Below are positions 18,559 through 27,017 of a stretch of DNA of 64,000 bases, in pieces. Below the pieces are notes generated by a model, which did no database searches, was not told the DNA's origin, and saw only the letters and a program-made list of their open reading frames with translations. Origin of the DNA: Flavobacterium undicola (GTDB taxonomy: Bacteria > Bacteroidota > Bacteroidia > Flavobacteriales > Flavobacteriaceae); NCBI RefSeq assembly GCF_009909155.2, contig NZ_JAAAPM020000018.1:22061-86060 (forward strand), given 5' to 3'. Position 1 is the stretch's first letter. Each line of letters begins with the position of its first letter. The position numbers and the translations under genes are program-made.

Positions 18559-21330
18559 TTATTTAACCAATAACTTATGAGAAGGCGCAAACTTAGTTAG
18601 GTTAATCCCTTCTACTGCAGCTTTATATTCTTCTATTGTTGGAGTTCTACCAAGAATTGTAGATAATACCACAACCGGTGTAGAAGAAAGTAAAGACTCT
18701 CCTTTTTTACCTTCAGTATCTTCTACGACTCTTCCTCGGAAAAGACGAGTAGATGTTGCCATAACCGTATCTCCTTTGGCCGCTTTTTCCTGGTTACCCA
18801 TACAAAGGTTACAACCTGGACGCTCTAAGTATAGCATTTTTTCGTATGAAGTTCGTGCCGCAGCCTTAGGAACGTTATCGTCGAATTCGAAACCAGAATA
18901 TTTTTGTAAAATTTCCCAGTCACCTTCTGCTTTTAATTCATCAACAATATTATAAGTAGGAGGAGCTACAACTAGTGGCGCTTTGAACTCTACTTTACCT
19001 TCTTGCTCATCAATATTTTTAAGCATATGAGCCAGGATTTTCATATCGCCTTTGTGAACCATACAAGATCCGATAAACCCTAGATCTACTTGTTTAACTC
19101 CACCATAGAAAGATAGAGGTCTAATAGTATCGTGAGTATATCTTTTAGAAACATCAGCATTATTTACGTCCGGATCTGCAATCATTGGCTCAGCAATCTG
19201 ATCCAAATCTACAACAACTTCAGCGTAATACTTAGCATTTGCATCTGGTCTTAAAGCTGGTTTCTCACCTGATATAATCTCAGAAATTCTCTTATCAGCA
19301 ATAGCAATCAATCCTTTAAGAACTTGATTTTTATTATCCATTCCTTTGTCGATCATGATCTGAATTCTACCTTTCGCCATCTCAAGAGACTCAATCAAAG
19401 TATAATCTTCAGAAATACAGATAGAAGCTTTTGCTTTCATCTCTGCAGTCCAGTCTGTAAACGTAAATGCTTGATCCGCATTAAGAGTTCCTAAGTGAAC
19501 CTCAATAATTCTTCCTTGGAATACATTCTCTCCACCAAATGTTTTAAGCATCTGAGCTTGTGTAGCGTGAACCACATCACGGAAATCCATATACCCTTTC
19601 ATGTCTCCTTTGAAAGTTACCTTCACAGATTCCGGAATCGGCATTGAAGCCTCACCAGTAGCTAATGCTAGAGCAACAGTTCCTGAGTCAGCACCAAAAG
19701 CAACACCTTTTGACATTCTTGTATGAGAGTCACCACCGATGATGATAGCCCACTCGTTTACAGTAATATCATTAAGCACTTTGTGAATTACATCAGTCAT
19801 TGAGTGATAAACGCCTTTCGGGTCACGAGCTGTGATCAATCCGAAGTCGTTCATGAATTTCATCAATCTAGGAATATTTGCCTTAGATTTATTATCCCAA
19901 ACTGAAGCTGTATGACAACCTGATTGGTAAGCACCGTCAACAATTGGTGAAATCACAGTAGCAGCCATAGACTCTAATTCCTGAGAAGTCATCAAACCAG
20001 TTGTATCTTGCGAACCAACAATATTTACGGTAACACGAACATCTGAACCAGCATGTAAAACTTTACCTGGTGTTGTTCCAACCGCATTTTTATTAAATAT
20101 TTTCTCTACAGCTGTAAGCCCTTGTCCTTCAACAGAAACCTCTTTTGACGGAGCATATACAGGAACAATATCAATACCAAGAGTCTTTGAAGCAAATGTT
20201 TGCAATTTTTTTCCAAATACAATAGCGTAAGATCCACCAGCTTTTATAAATTCAATTTTTTGAGGAGTGAATGCCTTAGAAATATCAATTAATTCTTTAT
20301 CACCGTTGTAAAGTTTCTTTGTTTTGGTATTGATAGTAAGAACAGTACCAGTAGCAACAGAGTAAACTTCCTCTAGAATAGGGTCACCGCTTTCATTACG
20401 AACAGGGTTACCATTTTCATCTAATTTTTTTACCCAGTTTTTAAGATCAAGACCAATACCACCAGTAACATCAACAGTTGTTAGGAAAATTGGAGAAATA
20501 CCGTTTGTTCCTGCAACAATTGGAGCAATATTAATAAATGGAACATATGGACTTGCTTGTTTACCACTCCAAAGCGCCACGTTGTTTACACCTGACATTC
20601 TTGAAGAACCAACACCCATAGTCCCTTTTTCAGCAATTAACATCACGCTCTTATCAGGATTCGCTTCTGCTAATGCTTTGATTTCAGCCTGTGCTTCAGG
20701 AGAAATTAAACATTTCCCATGCAATTCACGATCTGAACGAGAGTGCGCTTGGTTTCCTGGAGAAAGTAAATCAGTTGAAATGTCTCCTTCACCAGCAATA
20801 AAAGTAACTACCTTAATTTCTTCTGCTATTTCAGGTAATTTAGTAAAGAACTCAGCCTTAGCATAGCTCTCTAGAATTTCTTTTGCTATTCCGTTACCAC
20901 TTTTGAAAGCTGCTTCTAAACGATCTGTATCAGCCTCATAAAGAAAAACTTGTGTTTTTAAAACTTCCGCAGCATCTTTTGCAATAGCAACATCATTTCC
21001 TAAAGCCAAATCAAGTAATACTTTTATAGAAGTTCCACCCTTCATGTGTGATAATAACTCTAAAGCAAAAGCAGGCGTAATTTCAGCAACTACTGATTGA
21101 CCTAGAACAATTTCTTTTAAAAAATTAGCTTTTACAGTAGCAGCAGGAGTAGTTCCAGGAACAACATTGTAAATAAAGAAGTTAAGAGAATCTGCTCTAT
21201 ACTCGTTATTTAAATCTTTAATTTGCGTAATGATTTCGCTTAATAATTCAGCACCATCAATAGGTTTTGGGTGAAGACCCTGACCTTTTCGCTCTTCAAT
21301 CTCTTGGATATAATCCTTATAAGTATTCAT
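18559..21330 (-). CDS. acnB: Bifunctional aconitate hydratase 2/2-methylisocitrate dehydratase
   Basis: 923 residues, longer than the roughly 865 usual for proteobacterial AcnB. The extra length includes a charged stretch near residues 315-350 (KKLDENGNPVRNESGDPILEEV). The domain order is AcnB-like: N-terminal HEAT-like helices, swivel domain, then the Fe-S domains. The cluster ligands are C756 in GFIGSCMVHKG and C840 and C843 in PGCNLCMGNQ. It catalyses the citrate-isocitrate step. Family members may also handle 2-methylisocitrate, although no other methylcitrate-cycle gene is in the window. A TAnnTTTG box about 90 bases upstream implies a leader of roughly 80 bases. Confidence 0.96.
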   Translation of the reverse strand: MNTYKDYIQEIEERKGQGLHPKPIDGAELLSEIITQIKDLNNEYRADSLNFFIYNVVPGTTPAATVKANFLKEIVLGQSVVAEITPAFALELLSHMKGGTSIKVLLDLALGNDVAIAKDAAEVLKTQVFLYEADTDRLEAAFKSGNGIAKEILESYAKAEFFTKLPEIAEEIKVVTFIAGEGDISTDLLSPGNQAHSRSDRELHGKCLISPEAQAEIKALAEANPDKSVMLIAEKGTMGVGSSRMSGVNNVALWSGKQASPYVPFINIAPIVAGTNGISPIFLTTVDVTGGIGLDLKNWVKKLDENGNPVRNESGDPILEEVYSVATGTVLTINTKTKKLYNGDKELIDISKAFTPQKIEFIKAGGSYAIVFGKKLQTFASKTLGIDIVPVYAPSKEVSVEGQGLTAVEKIFNKNAVGTTPGKVLHAGSDVRVTVNIVGSQDTTGLMTSQELESMAATVISPIVDGAYQSGCHTASVWDNKSKANIPRLMKFMNDFGLITARDPKGVYHSMTDVIHKVLNDITVNEWAIIIGGDSHTRMSKGVAFGADSGTVALALATGEASMPIPESVKVTFKGDMKGYMDFRDVVHATQAQMLKTFGGENVFQGRIIEVHLGTLNADQAFTFTDWTAEMKAKASICISEDYTLIESLEMAKGRIQIMIDKGMDNKNQVLKGLIAIADKRISEIISGEKPALRPDANAKYYAEVVVDLDQIAEPMIADPDVNNADVSKRYTHDTIRPLSFYGGVKQVDLGFIGSCMVHKGDMKILAHMLKNIDEQEGKVEFKAPLVVAPPTYNIVDELKAEGDWEILQKYSGFEFDDNVPKAAARTSYEKMLYLERPGCNLCMGNQEKAAKGDTVMATSTRLFRGRVVEDTEGKKGESLLSSTPVVVLSTILGRTPTIEEYKAAVEGINLTKFAPSHKLLVK

Positions 21331-21417
21331 AATAGAGTATTTTCAAAGTTAATGGCAAATTCCCTTGAACTATTCAAAATCAAATGCCAAAATTTTAGAT
21401 TTTTTTTATTTGTGATG

Positions 21418-21425
21418 CAAATTTA
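21418..21425 (-). promoter_or_regulatory. Putative -7 box of acnB
   Basis: TAAATTTG on the minus strand matches TAnnTTTG. It implies an 80-base 5' leader for acnB. Confidence 0.4.
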
Positions 21426-21641
21426 GTTATTTAAGCTGAGATTTAAAAAAAATTTAATCTCCCTCCATTCACAAAAGATTTATTATTGAAAAAACCACCC
21501 TTAAAGCCCACAAATTAAGAGATAAAAGCAATTTTTTCCTTATTTTATAAACAATCAATAAATACACAAACTAATTTCTAACAAACTTAAAAAATGTTGT
21601 TACATTGAAAGGGGTATTTTTCTATGGCAACACCCAAGAAA
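21426..21641. other. Intergenic region between the MoxR gene and acnB
   Basis: About 215 AT-rich bases with no convincing open frame, hairpin terminator or RNA gene. They separate the MoxR stop from the acnB promoter box. Confidence 0.35.
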
Positions 21642-22595
21642 CTAAAGTAATTTAGCAATTATCATCTCTTCGGTAATCCCTTCGGCATCAGCTTTGTAAT
21701 TTTTTATAATTCGATGTCTTAATACCGAATTAGCCACAGCTACCACATCCTCAATATCCGGAGAAAATTTTCCATTAAAAGCAGCATGTGCCTTAGCGGC
21801 TAAAATCAAATTTTGCGAAGCTCTGGGCCCTGCTCCCCAATCTAAATAATTCTTAACATAATCAGTTGCAAAATTACTATCGGGACGCGTTTTACTCACT
21901 AAAGTTACCGCATACTCCACCACATTATCGGCAACAGGAATTCTTCGAATTAAATGCTGAAAATCTATAATTTCTTGCGCTGTAAATAAGGGATTAATTT
22001 GATGAACCACATCTGAAGTTGTTCTTTTCACCACCTGAACTTCTTCTTCAAAAGAAGGATATTCGAGCTTAACAGCAAACATAAAACGATCCAACTGCGC
22101 TTCTGGCAAAGGATAAGTTCCTTCTTGCTCAATTGGATTTTGAGTTGCCAAAACAAAATAAGGCAAATCTAATTTATGATTTATTCCTGCAATTGTCACC
22201 GAACGCTCCTGCATAGCTTCCAGTAAAGCTGCCTGGGTTTTAGGCGGCGTTCTATTAATTTCATCTGCCAAAATAATATTCGAAAAAACAGGTCCTTTTA
22301 CAAATTTAAATTGACGATTTTCATCCAGAATTTCACTTCCTAAAATATCCGAAGGCATTAAATCAGGCGTAAACTGAATTCTTTTAAAATGAAGCCCTAA
22401 TGCTTCCGAAATAGTATTTACCATCAATGTTTTGGCTAAACCAGGGACACCAACTAAAAGCGCGTGCCCTCCTGAAAAAACGCACAACAATATTTGATCT
22501 ATTACTACTTCCTGACCTACAATGATTTTTGCTATTTCTTTTTTTAACTCAGCTCGTTTCTGAACTAAATTATGTATTGCCGCTACATCAGACAT
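21642..22595 (-). CDS. MoxR-family AAA ATPase
   Basis: 317 residues. Walker A is GVPGLAKT (about residues 48-55) and Walker B is IILADEINR (about 106-114). The following motifs PPKTQAALLEAMQE, FVLATQNPIEQEGTYPLPEAQLDRF (sensor 1 and arginine-finger region) and WGAGPRASQNLILAAKAHA are diagnostic of MoxR. MoxR ATPases are thought to act as chaperones with von Willebrand A-domain partners. Such partners and the DUF58/Bat genes that usually follow are not adjacent here; acnB is the next gene downstream. A periplasmic isomerase gene lies 79 bases upstream. Confidence 0.94.
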   Translation of the reverse strand: MSDVAAIHNLVQKRAELKKEIAKIIVGQEVVIDQILLCVFSGGHALLVGVPGLAKTLMVNTISEALGLHFKRIQFTPDLMPSDILGSEILDENRQFKFVKGPVFSNIILADEINRTPPKTQAALLEAMQERSVTIAGINHKLDLPYFVLATQNPIEQEGTYPLPEAQLDRFMFAVKLEYPSFEEEVQVVKRTTSDVVHQINPLFTAQEIIDFQHLIRRIPVADNVVEYAVTLVSKTRPDSNFATDYVKNYLDWGAGPRASQNLILAAKAHAAFNGKFSPDIEDVVAVANSVLRHRIIKNYKADAEGITEEMIIAKLL

Positions 22596-22612
22596 TTTAA
22601 AACTATTTTAAA

Positions 22613-22660
22613 TTAAAAAAAGAGCTAACTCTATGAATTCATAAAGCTAACTCTTTTTAG
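22613..22660 (-). terminator. Possible terminator of the isomerase gene
   Basis: AAAAAGAG and CTCTTTTT flank an imperfect stem around TATGAATTCATA in the 79 bases between the isomerase stop and the MoxR start. GCTAACTCT occurs as a direct repeat in both arms, so the fold is imperfect. Confidence 0.5.
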
Positions 22661-22674
22661 TTATTTTGACCAAA

Positions 22675-24084
22675 TTATTTTTTCAACCAGTTATTTGTAA
22701 AATTACAATCTCTGTATTCTCCAATAATTTTAATATAAGTCTCTTTAATTTTTTCATCAAACCACTTCGCAATTGCTTTGATTTGCTTTTCTTTTAATGC
22801 CAATTCTTTAATCTTAACATAATCTTTAGCATAATCAGCTGTATGCTCATTAATTCGATTAGTAACAGTAATCAATTTGTATTGTTTTTTCCCTGATGGA
22901 GTTTCGTCTAAAATAGGTGCCGAAATCTCATTATCTTTTAAATTTGAAATCTGAGAATATAAATTAGTATCCATTTTTGTCAATTCAAAACGAGTATCCT
23001 GAGTATTTGGATTGATTAAAACTCCACCATTAGCCCTTGTTTCTTTTTGGTCTGACATTGTTCTGGCTGCATCAGCAAAAGAAATTTCTTTATCCATGAT
23101 ACGTTTTCTAATCAACGTTGCTTTTTCTTTAGCTTCATCCAAGGCTTCTTTAGTTACTGTAGGACTCAACAAAATATGGCGCAATTCTAATTCCTGACCT
23201 TTAATTTTTTCCAAGTAAATAATATGATACCCATATTCTGTTTCAAACGGAGCTGATATCTCACCTTCACTAAGACCAAAAGCAACATCTTTAAACTCTT
23301 TTACAAATGGTGTTTTTCTTGTCATTTTATAAAAACCACCACTAGATCGAGACCCTGGATCCTGCGAATACAAAACTGCTTTTGTAGCAAAACTAGAACC
23401 TTCCTGAATATCCTTTTTAAAACCATTCAATCGATCAATTACTTTTTGTTTTTCAACTGCAGTTATCTTAGGCTCAACAAGAATTTGCGCCACTTCCATT
23501 TCTGCACCAAAAACAGGTAATTCATCTTTAGGTAGTTTTTTGAAAAAATTACGAACTTCTTCCGGAGTAATCTCAACACCATCAACTATCTTTTTTTGCA
23601 TTTCAGATGTCAACTTATTCTCTTTCAAAATATCAAAGAAATAAGTTCTAAATTCTTCTTCAGAATCTTTCTTGTAATACTTAACTACTTTTTCCATCGA
23701 ACCAATTTGCTGAATCATATAATTCAAACGCTCATCCATCATCGATTTTACTTCAGCATCCGTAACCTTAACACTATCCTGAACCGCCTGATGCGCATAC
23801 AATTTATCTTCCAATAACTTCCCTAGCATTTGACATCTGGAAATATCTTTCACCGAACCTCCCTGGCTCGAAATCTCTAAATAAGCCTTATCAATATCAG
23901 AATCCAAAATAATATAATCTCCCACAGTAGCAATAACACCATCTACTTTTTGCCTTTGATTTGTAGTTGTTTTTTTCTCTACAACAACAGTACTATCTTT
24001 TATTATTTCTTGAGCATTAGTTACAGTGTTTAAAAACAACATGACAAAAAACAGAAGTACGTTTTTAATATTTATGAATTTCAT
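22675..24084 (-). CDS. SurA-like periplasmic peptidyl-prolyl isomerase
   Basis: 469 residues from the ATG at 24084, which gives a clean signal peptide (MKFINIKNVLLFF... ending TNAQ). A start at 24105 would add seven residues. An N-terminal SurA-like chaperone region (about 30-190) includes VDGVIATVGDYIILDSDI. Two parvulin/PpiC domains follow at about 190-300 (FGAEMEVAQILV ... FGLSEGEISAPFETEYGYHIIYLEK) and 305-410 (LELRHILLSP ... SDQKETRANGGVL). Proteins of this class help outer-membrane proteins fold. The gene probably shares a transcript with the MoxR gene only by read-through. Confidence 0.92.
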   Translation of the reverse strand: MKFINIKNVLLFFVMLFLNTVTNAQEIIKDSTVVVEKKTTTNQRQKVDGVIATVGDYIILDSDIDKAYLEISSQGGSVKDISRCQMLGKLLEDKLYAHQAVQDSVKVTDAEVKSMMDERLNYMIQQIGSMEKVVKYYKKDSEEEFRTYFFDILKENKLTSEMQKKIVDGVEITPEEVRNFFKKLPKDELPVFGAEMEVAQILVEPKITAVEKQKVIDRLNGFKKDIQEGSSFATKAVLYSQDPGSRSSGGFYKMTRKTPFVKEFKDVAFGLSEGEISAPFETEYGYHIIYLEKIKGQELELRHILLSPTVTKEALDEAKEKATLIRKRIMDKEISFADAARTMSDQKETRANGGVLINPNTQDTRFELTKMDTNLYSQISNLKDNEISAPILDETPSGKKQYKLITVTNRINEHTADYAKDYVKIKELALKEKQIKAIAKWFDEKIKETYIKIIGEYRDCNFTNNWLKK

Positions 24085-24105
24085 TCTTAAGGATTTTAAA
24101 GGCAT

Positions 24106-24464
24106 TTACTTTTGGAATTTTAAATTTTCAGATATTATCTAAAAGGTAATTTGTTATAAAAATTATAGATTGGCAAAATAACAACTTTAAAGCACATTAT
24201 ATATAATTTGTTATAGTAAAAACGAACAAAAATAACAATTCAATTACATTATACAAGTTTCCTCCTGACTATTAACAAAAAATTATCTAGAAGACTCATT
24301 TGAAAATACAAAGATTAAAAAAATATGAACTGACATAACCGATTCACAATACTAGCAGAAAAAGAAAATCGAAAAATCCAATTACAAACCATCTATTTTT
24401 AAGACTACATTTTGTTTTTTAATTCACAAACACTGATTTATAAGTTCACACCATTAGAATTACT
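24106..24464. other. AT-rich intergenic region
   Basis: About 360 bases with no gene seen. The word AATTTGTTATA occurs twice, near 24149 and 24206, as a loose direct repeat. No clear terminator for the upstream vWA gene and no clear promoter for the isomerase gene could be placed. Confidence 0.35.
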
Positions 24465-26603
24465 TTACACGCTATTTAATTTTATAATCTTCCCTATTAA
24501 TTCTTTCCCTTCCACTATAACCTTCAAATAATATATGGCATTTGGCAATTGAGATACATCTATTTTATATTCATTTGCTTTTTGAGTTTTATAAATAATT
24601 AATTTTCCTGTAGTATCAAACAAATACAATTCAGTTGCCTCTTTGTCTATTGTTACTGTAACTATATCAGATACAGGATTTGGAAAATACTTAAAATTTA
24701 TTGATTTTATTTCACCTAGCTGTTCTTCAATTTTAGAATTCTTTGCATAATCTAACTCCTCAGATTGACAATTATTAACAGATGAATACTGAAGAATGAC
24801 CCTTAAAATAAGCTCATTAAGCATTTCTACCTTATAATTTTCTGTCGAAGGTTCTATGTGGTCATTCCCAATTCCGCTATGATTGGTTATAAAAAGATAG
24901 GTTCCATTAGTTTCTAATGCCAATGAACGCATTAAATACTCTGTGCTTTTATCAATGCCACTTGCAGCTACAGGTATAATCCTAATACCTTTTTGGGCGG
25001 CTTTTTTTGCTAAATTTTGCAGTTTCACTACATTCTCTTCCGAATAATGCGGTGGAGCATCTAACAAAACAAATAATAATTTTGCGCGGGCATCATCATC
25101 CCAATTCATATTTTCAACAGAACCCTCCAAACCTTCAATTACAGCTTCCGGATAATCACCTCCTCCATTAGCATTTTGTTTTTTAATGAATGAAATAACA
25201 CTTGGTATTGAAGCTGTGAAATCAAAGTTTTTCAGTAAATACTCATCATTTGTATCTCTATAAAAAACACTTCCCATTTTTAATTCATCATGCGGAAATT
25301 GCTTTTTTGTATGTTCTATTACATCATACAATTCAGCTTGTAAATAGCTAATTTCATCTCCCATTGAACCGGTTGCATCAATCATAAAAGCTATATTGAT
25401 TTTATTTAGAGTAATGCAATTTTCCGGATAGGTATAAACATTAATTCCTTCATGAAATTCCTTTGCGTTATCTACTAAAACTTTTTCTTTACCATCTATA
25501 ATTTGAAGTTTTCCGACAACTTTATCTAAAGTTAGCTCATTAGTATTATACCATAATTCAGCTCTTCCAGAATTATCAGTTCTTGCTGTCCATATGATTC
25601 CATATTCGTTTTTTAAATGCACGAGCCTGTTGATAACAGCAAAACCTTTTTGGTTTTTTAAAATTATAGAATACCTAAATTTCGGATTAATTTTCCAGTG
25701 ATTTTTCCATTGATTTAATTCTGTATCAGTTAAGCCTTTCCAATACTCATAATGACTAAAATCGTTAACTTCTCCAGCTGTTAATTGCCCTGCTTTTACA
25801 CCTGAATTCCTTTTAGTTATATCACTTTTACTTTCCTTTTCTAAAACAGCAACTCCAGCAGCTTTAGATTCTATTGCAGTAACCGATCCCACTAAACTTG
25901 TTTTTTTTACAGAACTATAGCCCACAACAACAACTTCTGAAAGTTCATGAGTATCACTAAATAAATTTACATTAAGTATTTTATGATCTACTCTTACTTC
26001 TTTCGTTTGCATTCCCAAAAAAGTTATTATTAGAATATCACCAATTTTAGCATCAATGCTATAGTATCCGTCCACATTGGTCATTGTTTTTTTTGTAGTT
26101 CCTTTAACAATAATATTTACAAAAGGAAGTGGCATTCCATCATTTGCATCATACACTAATCCAACAACAGCACCTTTTAACGGATTTCCATGCAATTCAT
26201 GATCCTTAATAAATACATTTATTTTTGCTACTTCCTTCTTGCGTTTTTCAAGTTTCTTTGCTTTTCTTTCTTTAATCTTCAGCTCCTCTTTTTGTTTTTT
26301 TTGAGAATCTTCAAAATAAAATTTAAAATTATTCAGACTGCTTATTGTAATCTTTTGGGGATTGATTCCAGGATATTTAAATTGTAATATATCATTCTTT
26401 TTCCCTTTTACAGAAAAACCTCCATCTGAATTAGAGATTGTAACAAAATTGTTAGTTAAATTAAGTACTTCTACATCAGCAAGTCTTTTTTTATGTTCAT
26501 TATAAACAAAACCATTAACTTTTTGTGCATTTGCACTTTGATAAAAAACTACCAATAACAAAATAACTAGTTTATTTAAAAATGGGCAGAAAGAAATTTT
26601 CAT
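24465..26603 (-). CDS. Secreted vWA-domain protein with carboxypeptidase-regulatory-like repeats and T9SS sorting domain
   Basis: 712 residues. A signal peptide (1-26) is followed by a first carboxypeptidase-regulatory-like domain (28-95) and a Lys/Glu-rich helix (100-127). A second such domain (about 140-215) ends in the SusC-type junction VVVVGYSS. No TonB barrel follows. A linker with an immunoglobulin-like stretch (310-380) leads to a von Willebrand A domain (about 400-605) with a MIDAS motif D409-A-T-G-S413. Residues about 636-712 (YFPNPVSDIVTV ... GKIIKL) form a type A T9SS sorting domain. The protein is therefore predicted to cross the outer membrane by type IX secretion and stay surface-bound or be released. 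Its ligand is unknown. Confidence 0.85.
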   Translation of the reverse strand: MKISFCPFLNKLVILLLVVFYQSANAQKVNGFVYNEHKKRLADVEVLNLTNNFVTISNSDGGFSVKGKKNDILQFKYPGINPQKITISSLNNFKFYFEDSQKKQKEELKIKERKAKKLEKRKKEVAKINVFIKDHELHGNPLKGAVVGLVYDANDGMPLPFVNIIVKGTTKKTMTNVDGYYSIDAKIGDILIITFLGMQTKEVRVDHKILNVNLFSDTHELSEVVVVGYSSVKKTSLVGSVTAIESKAAGVAVLEKESKSDITKRNSGVKAGQLTAGEVNDFSHYEYWKGLTDTELNQWKNHWKINPKFRYSIILKNQKGFAVINRLVHLKNEYGIIWTARTDNSGRAELWYNTNELTLDKVVGKLQIIDGKEKVLVDNAKEFHEGINVYTYPENCITLNKINIAFMIDATGSMGDEISYLQAELYDVIEHTKKQFPHDELKMGSVFYRDTNDEYLLKNFDFTASIPSVISFIKKQNANGGGDYPEAVIEGLEGSVENMNWDDDARAKLLFVLLDAPPHYSEENVVKLQNLAKKAAQKGIRIIPVAASGIDKSTEYLMRSLALETNGTYLFITNHSGIGNDHIEPSTENYKVEMLNELILRVILQYSSVNNCQSEELDYAKNSKIEEQLGEIKSINFKYFPNPVSDIVTVTIDKEATELYLFDTTGKLIIYKTQKANEYKIDVSQLPNAIYYLKVIVEGKELIGKIIKLNSV

Positions 26604-26817
26604 AATCTTGTTTTTTGAAATTCATTAATAAAAAACTCATAATAGATAATAATTTAGAAACAGTTAAAGAATACCTATTCTACTTTAAATATATAGACAC
26701 ATATTCTATTAAAAAGGTTGGGACAGTTCTAAAATAAATTCCAAGGAAATATAGTACAATTTTTCTATCTTTTTATTTAATGCAAAAAAAAACATCCTAA
26801 TAAATCAAAACTACCTT

Positions 26818-26895
26818 CGTAGCCCTGATCGTAGCGACATCCTCTAGCTCTGGAGTTCAGAGCTAGAGATACAGCGAAGAGCAGGACGAAACTTT
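26818..26895. repeat. Dispersed hairpin repeat, copy 2
   Basis: AGCCCTGATCGTAGCGACATCCT leads into a perfect stem CTAGCTCTG/CAGAGCTAG (26844-26852 and 26858-26866) and then AGATACAGCGAAGAGCAGGAC. The flanks match those at 57367-57475 and, reversed, 169-225, while the hairpin core differs. It sits in the 414-base gap between the vWA gene and prfC, which otherwise holds only AT-rich DNA and the prfC promoter. Confidence 0.6.
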
Positions 26896-26989
26896 CTTAA
26901 AACAACTAATCATTCTGCTCCTAAATACAAGCTTTATAAATTGAGAATAAAAGAATTCCGCATTTATTTCAAATCGCATATATAAATAG

Positions 26990-26997
26990 TACTTTTG
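26990..26997 (+). promoter_or_regulatory. Putative -7 box of prfC
   Basis: TACTTTTG matches TAnnTTTG, 20 bases before the prfC ATG. Confidence 0.5.
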
Positions 26998-27017
26998 CAA
27001 ACTATTTATATTTACAC

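Noticed and set aside
24465..26603. SusC-type TonB-dependent receptor
   Set aside because: Only the N-terminal carboxypeptidase-like part and the VVVVGY junction are present. A vWA domain, not a barrel, follows.
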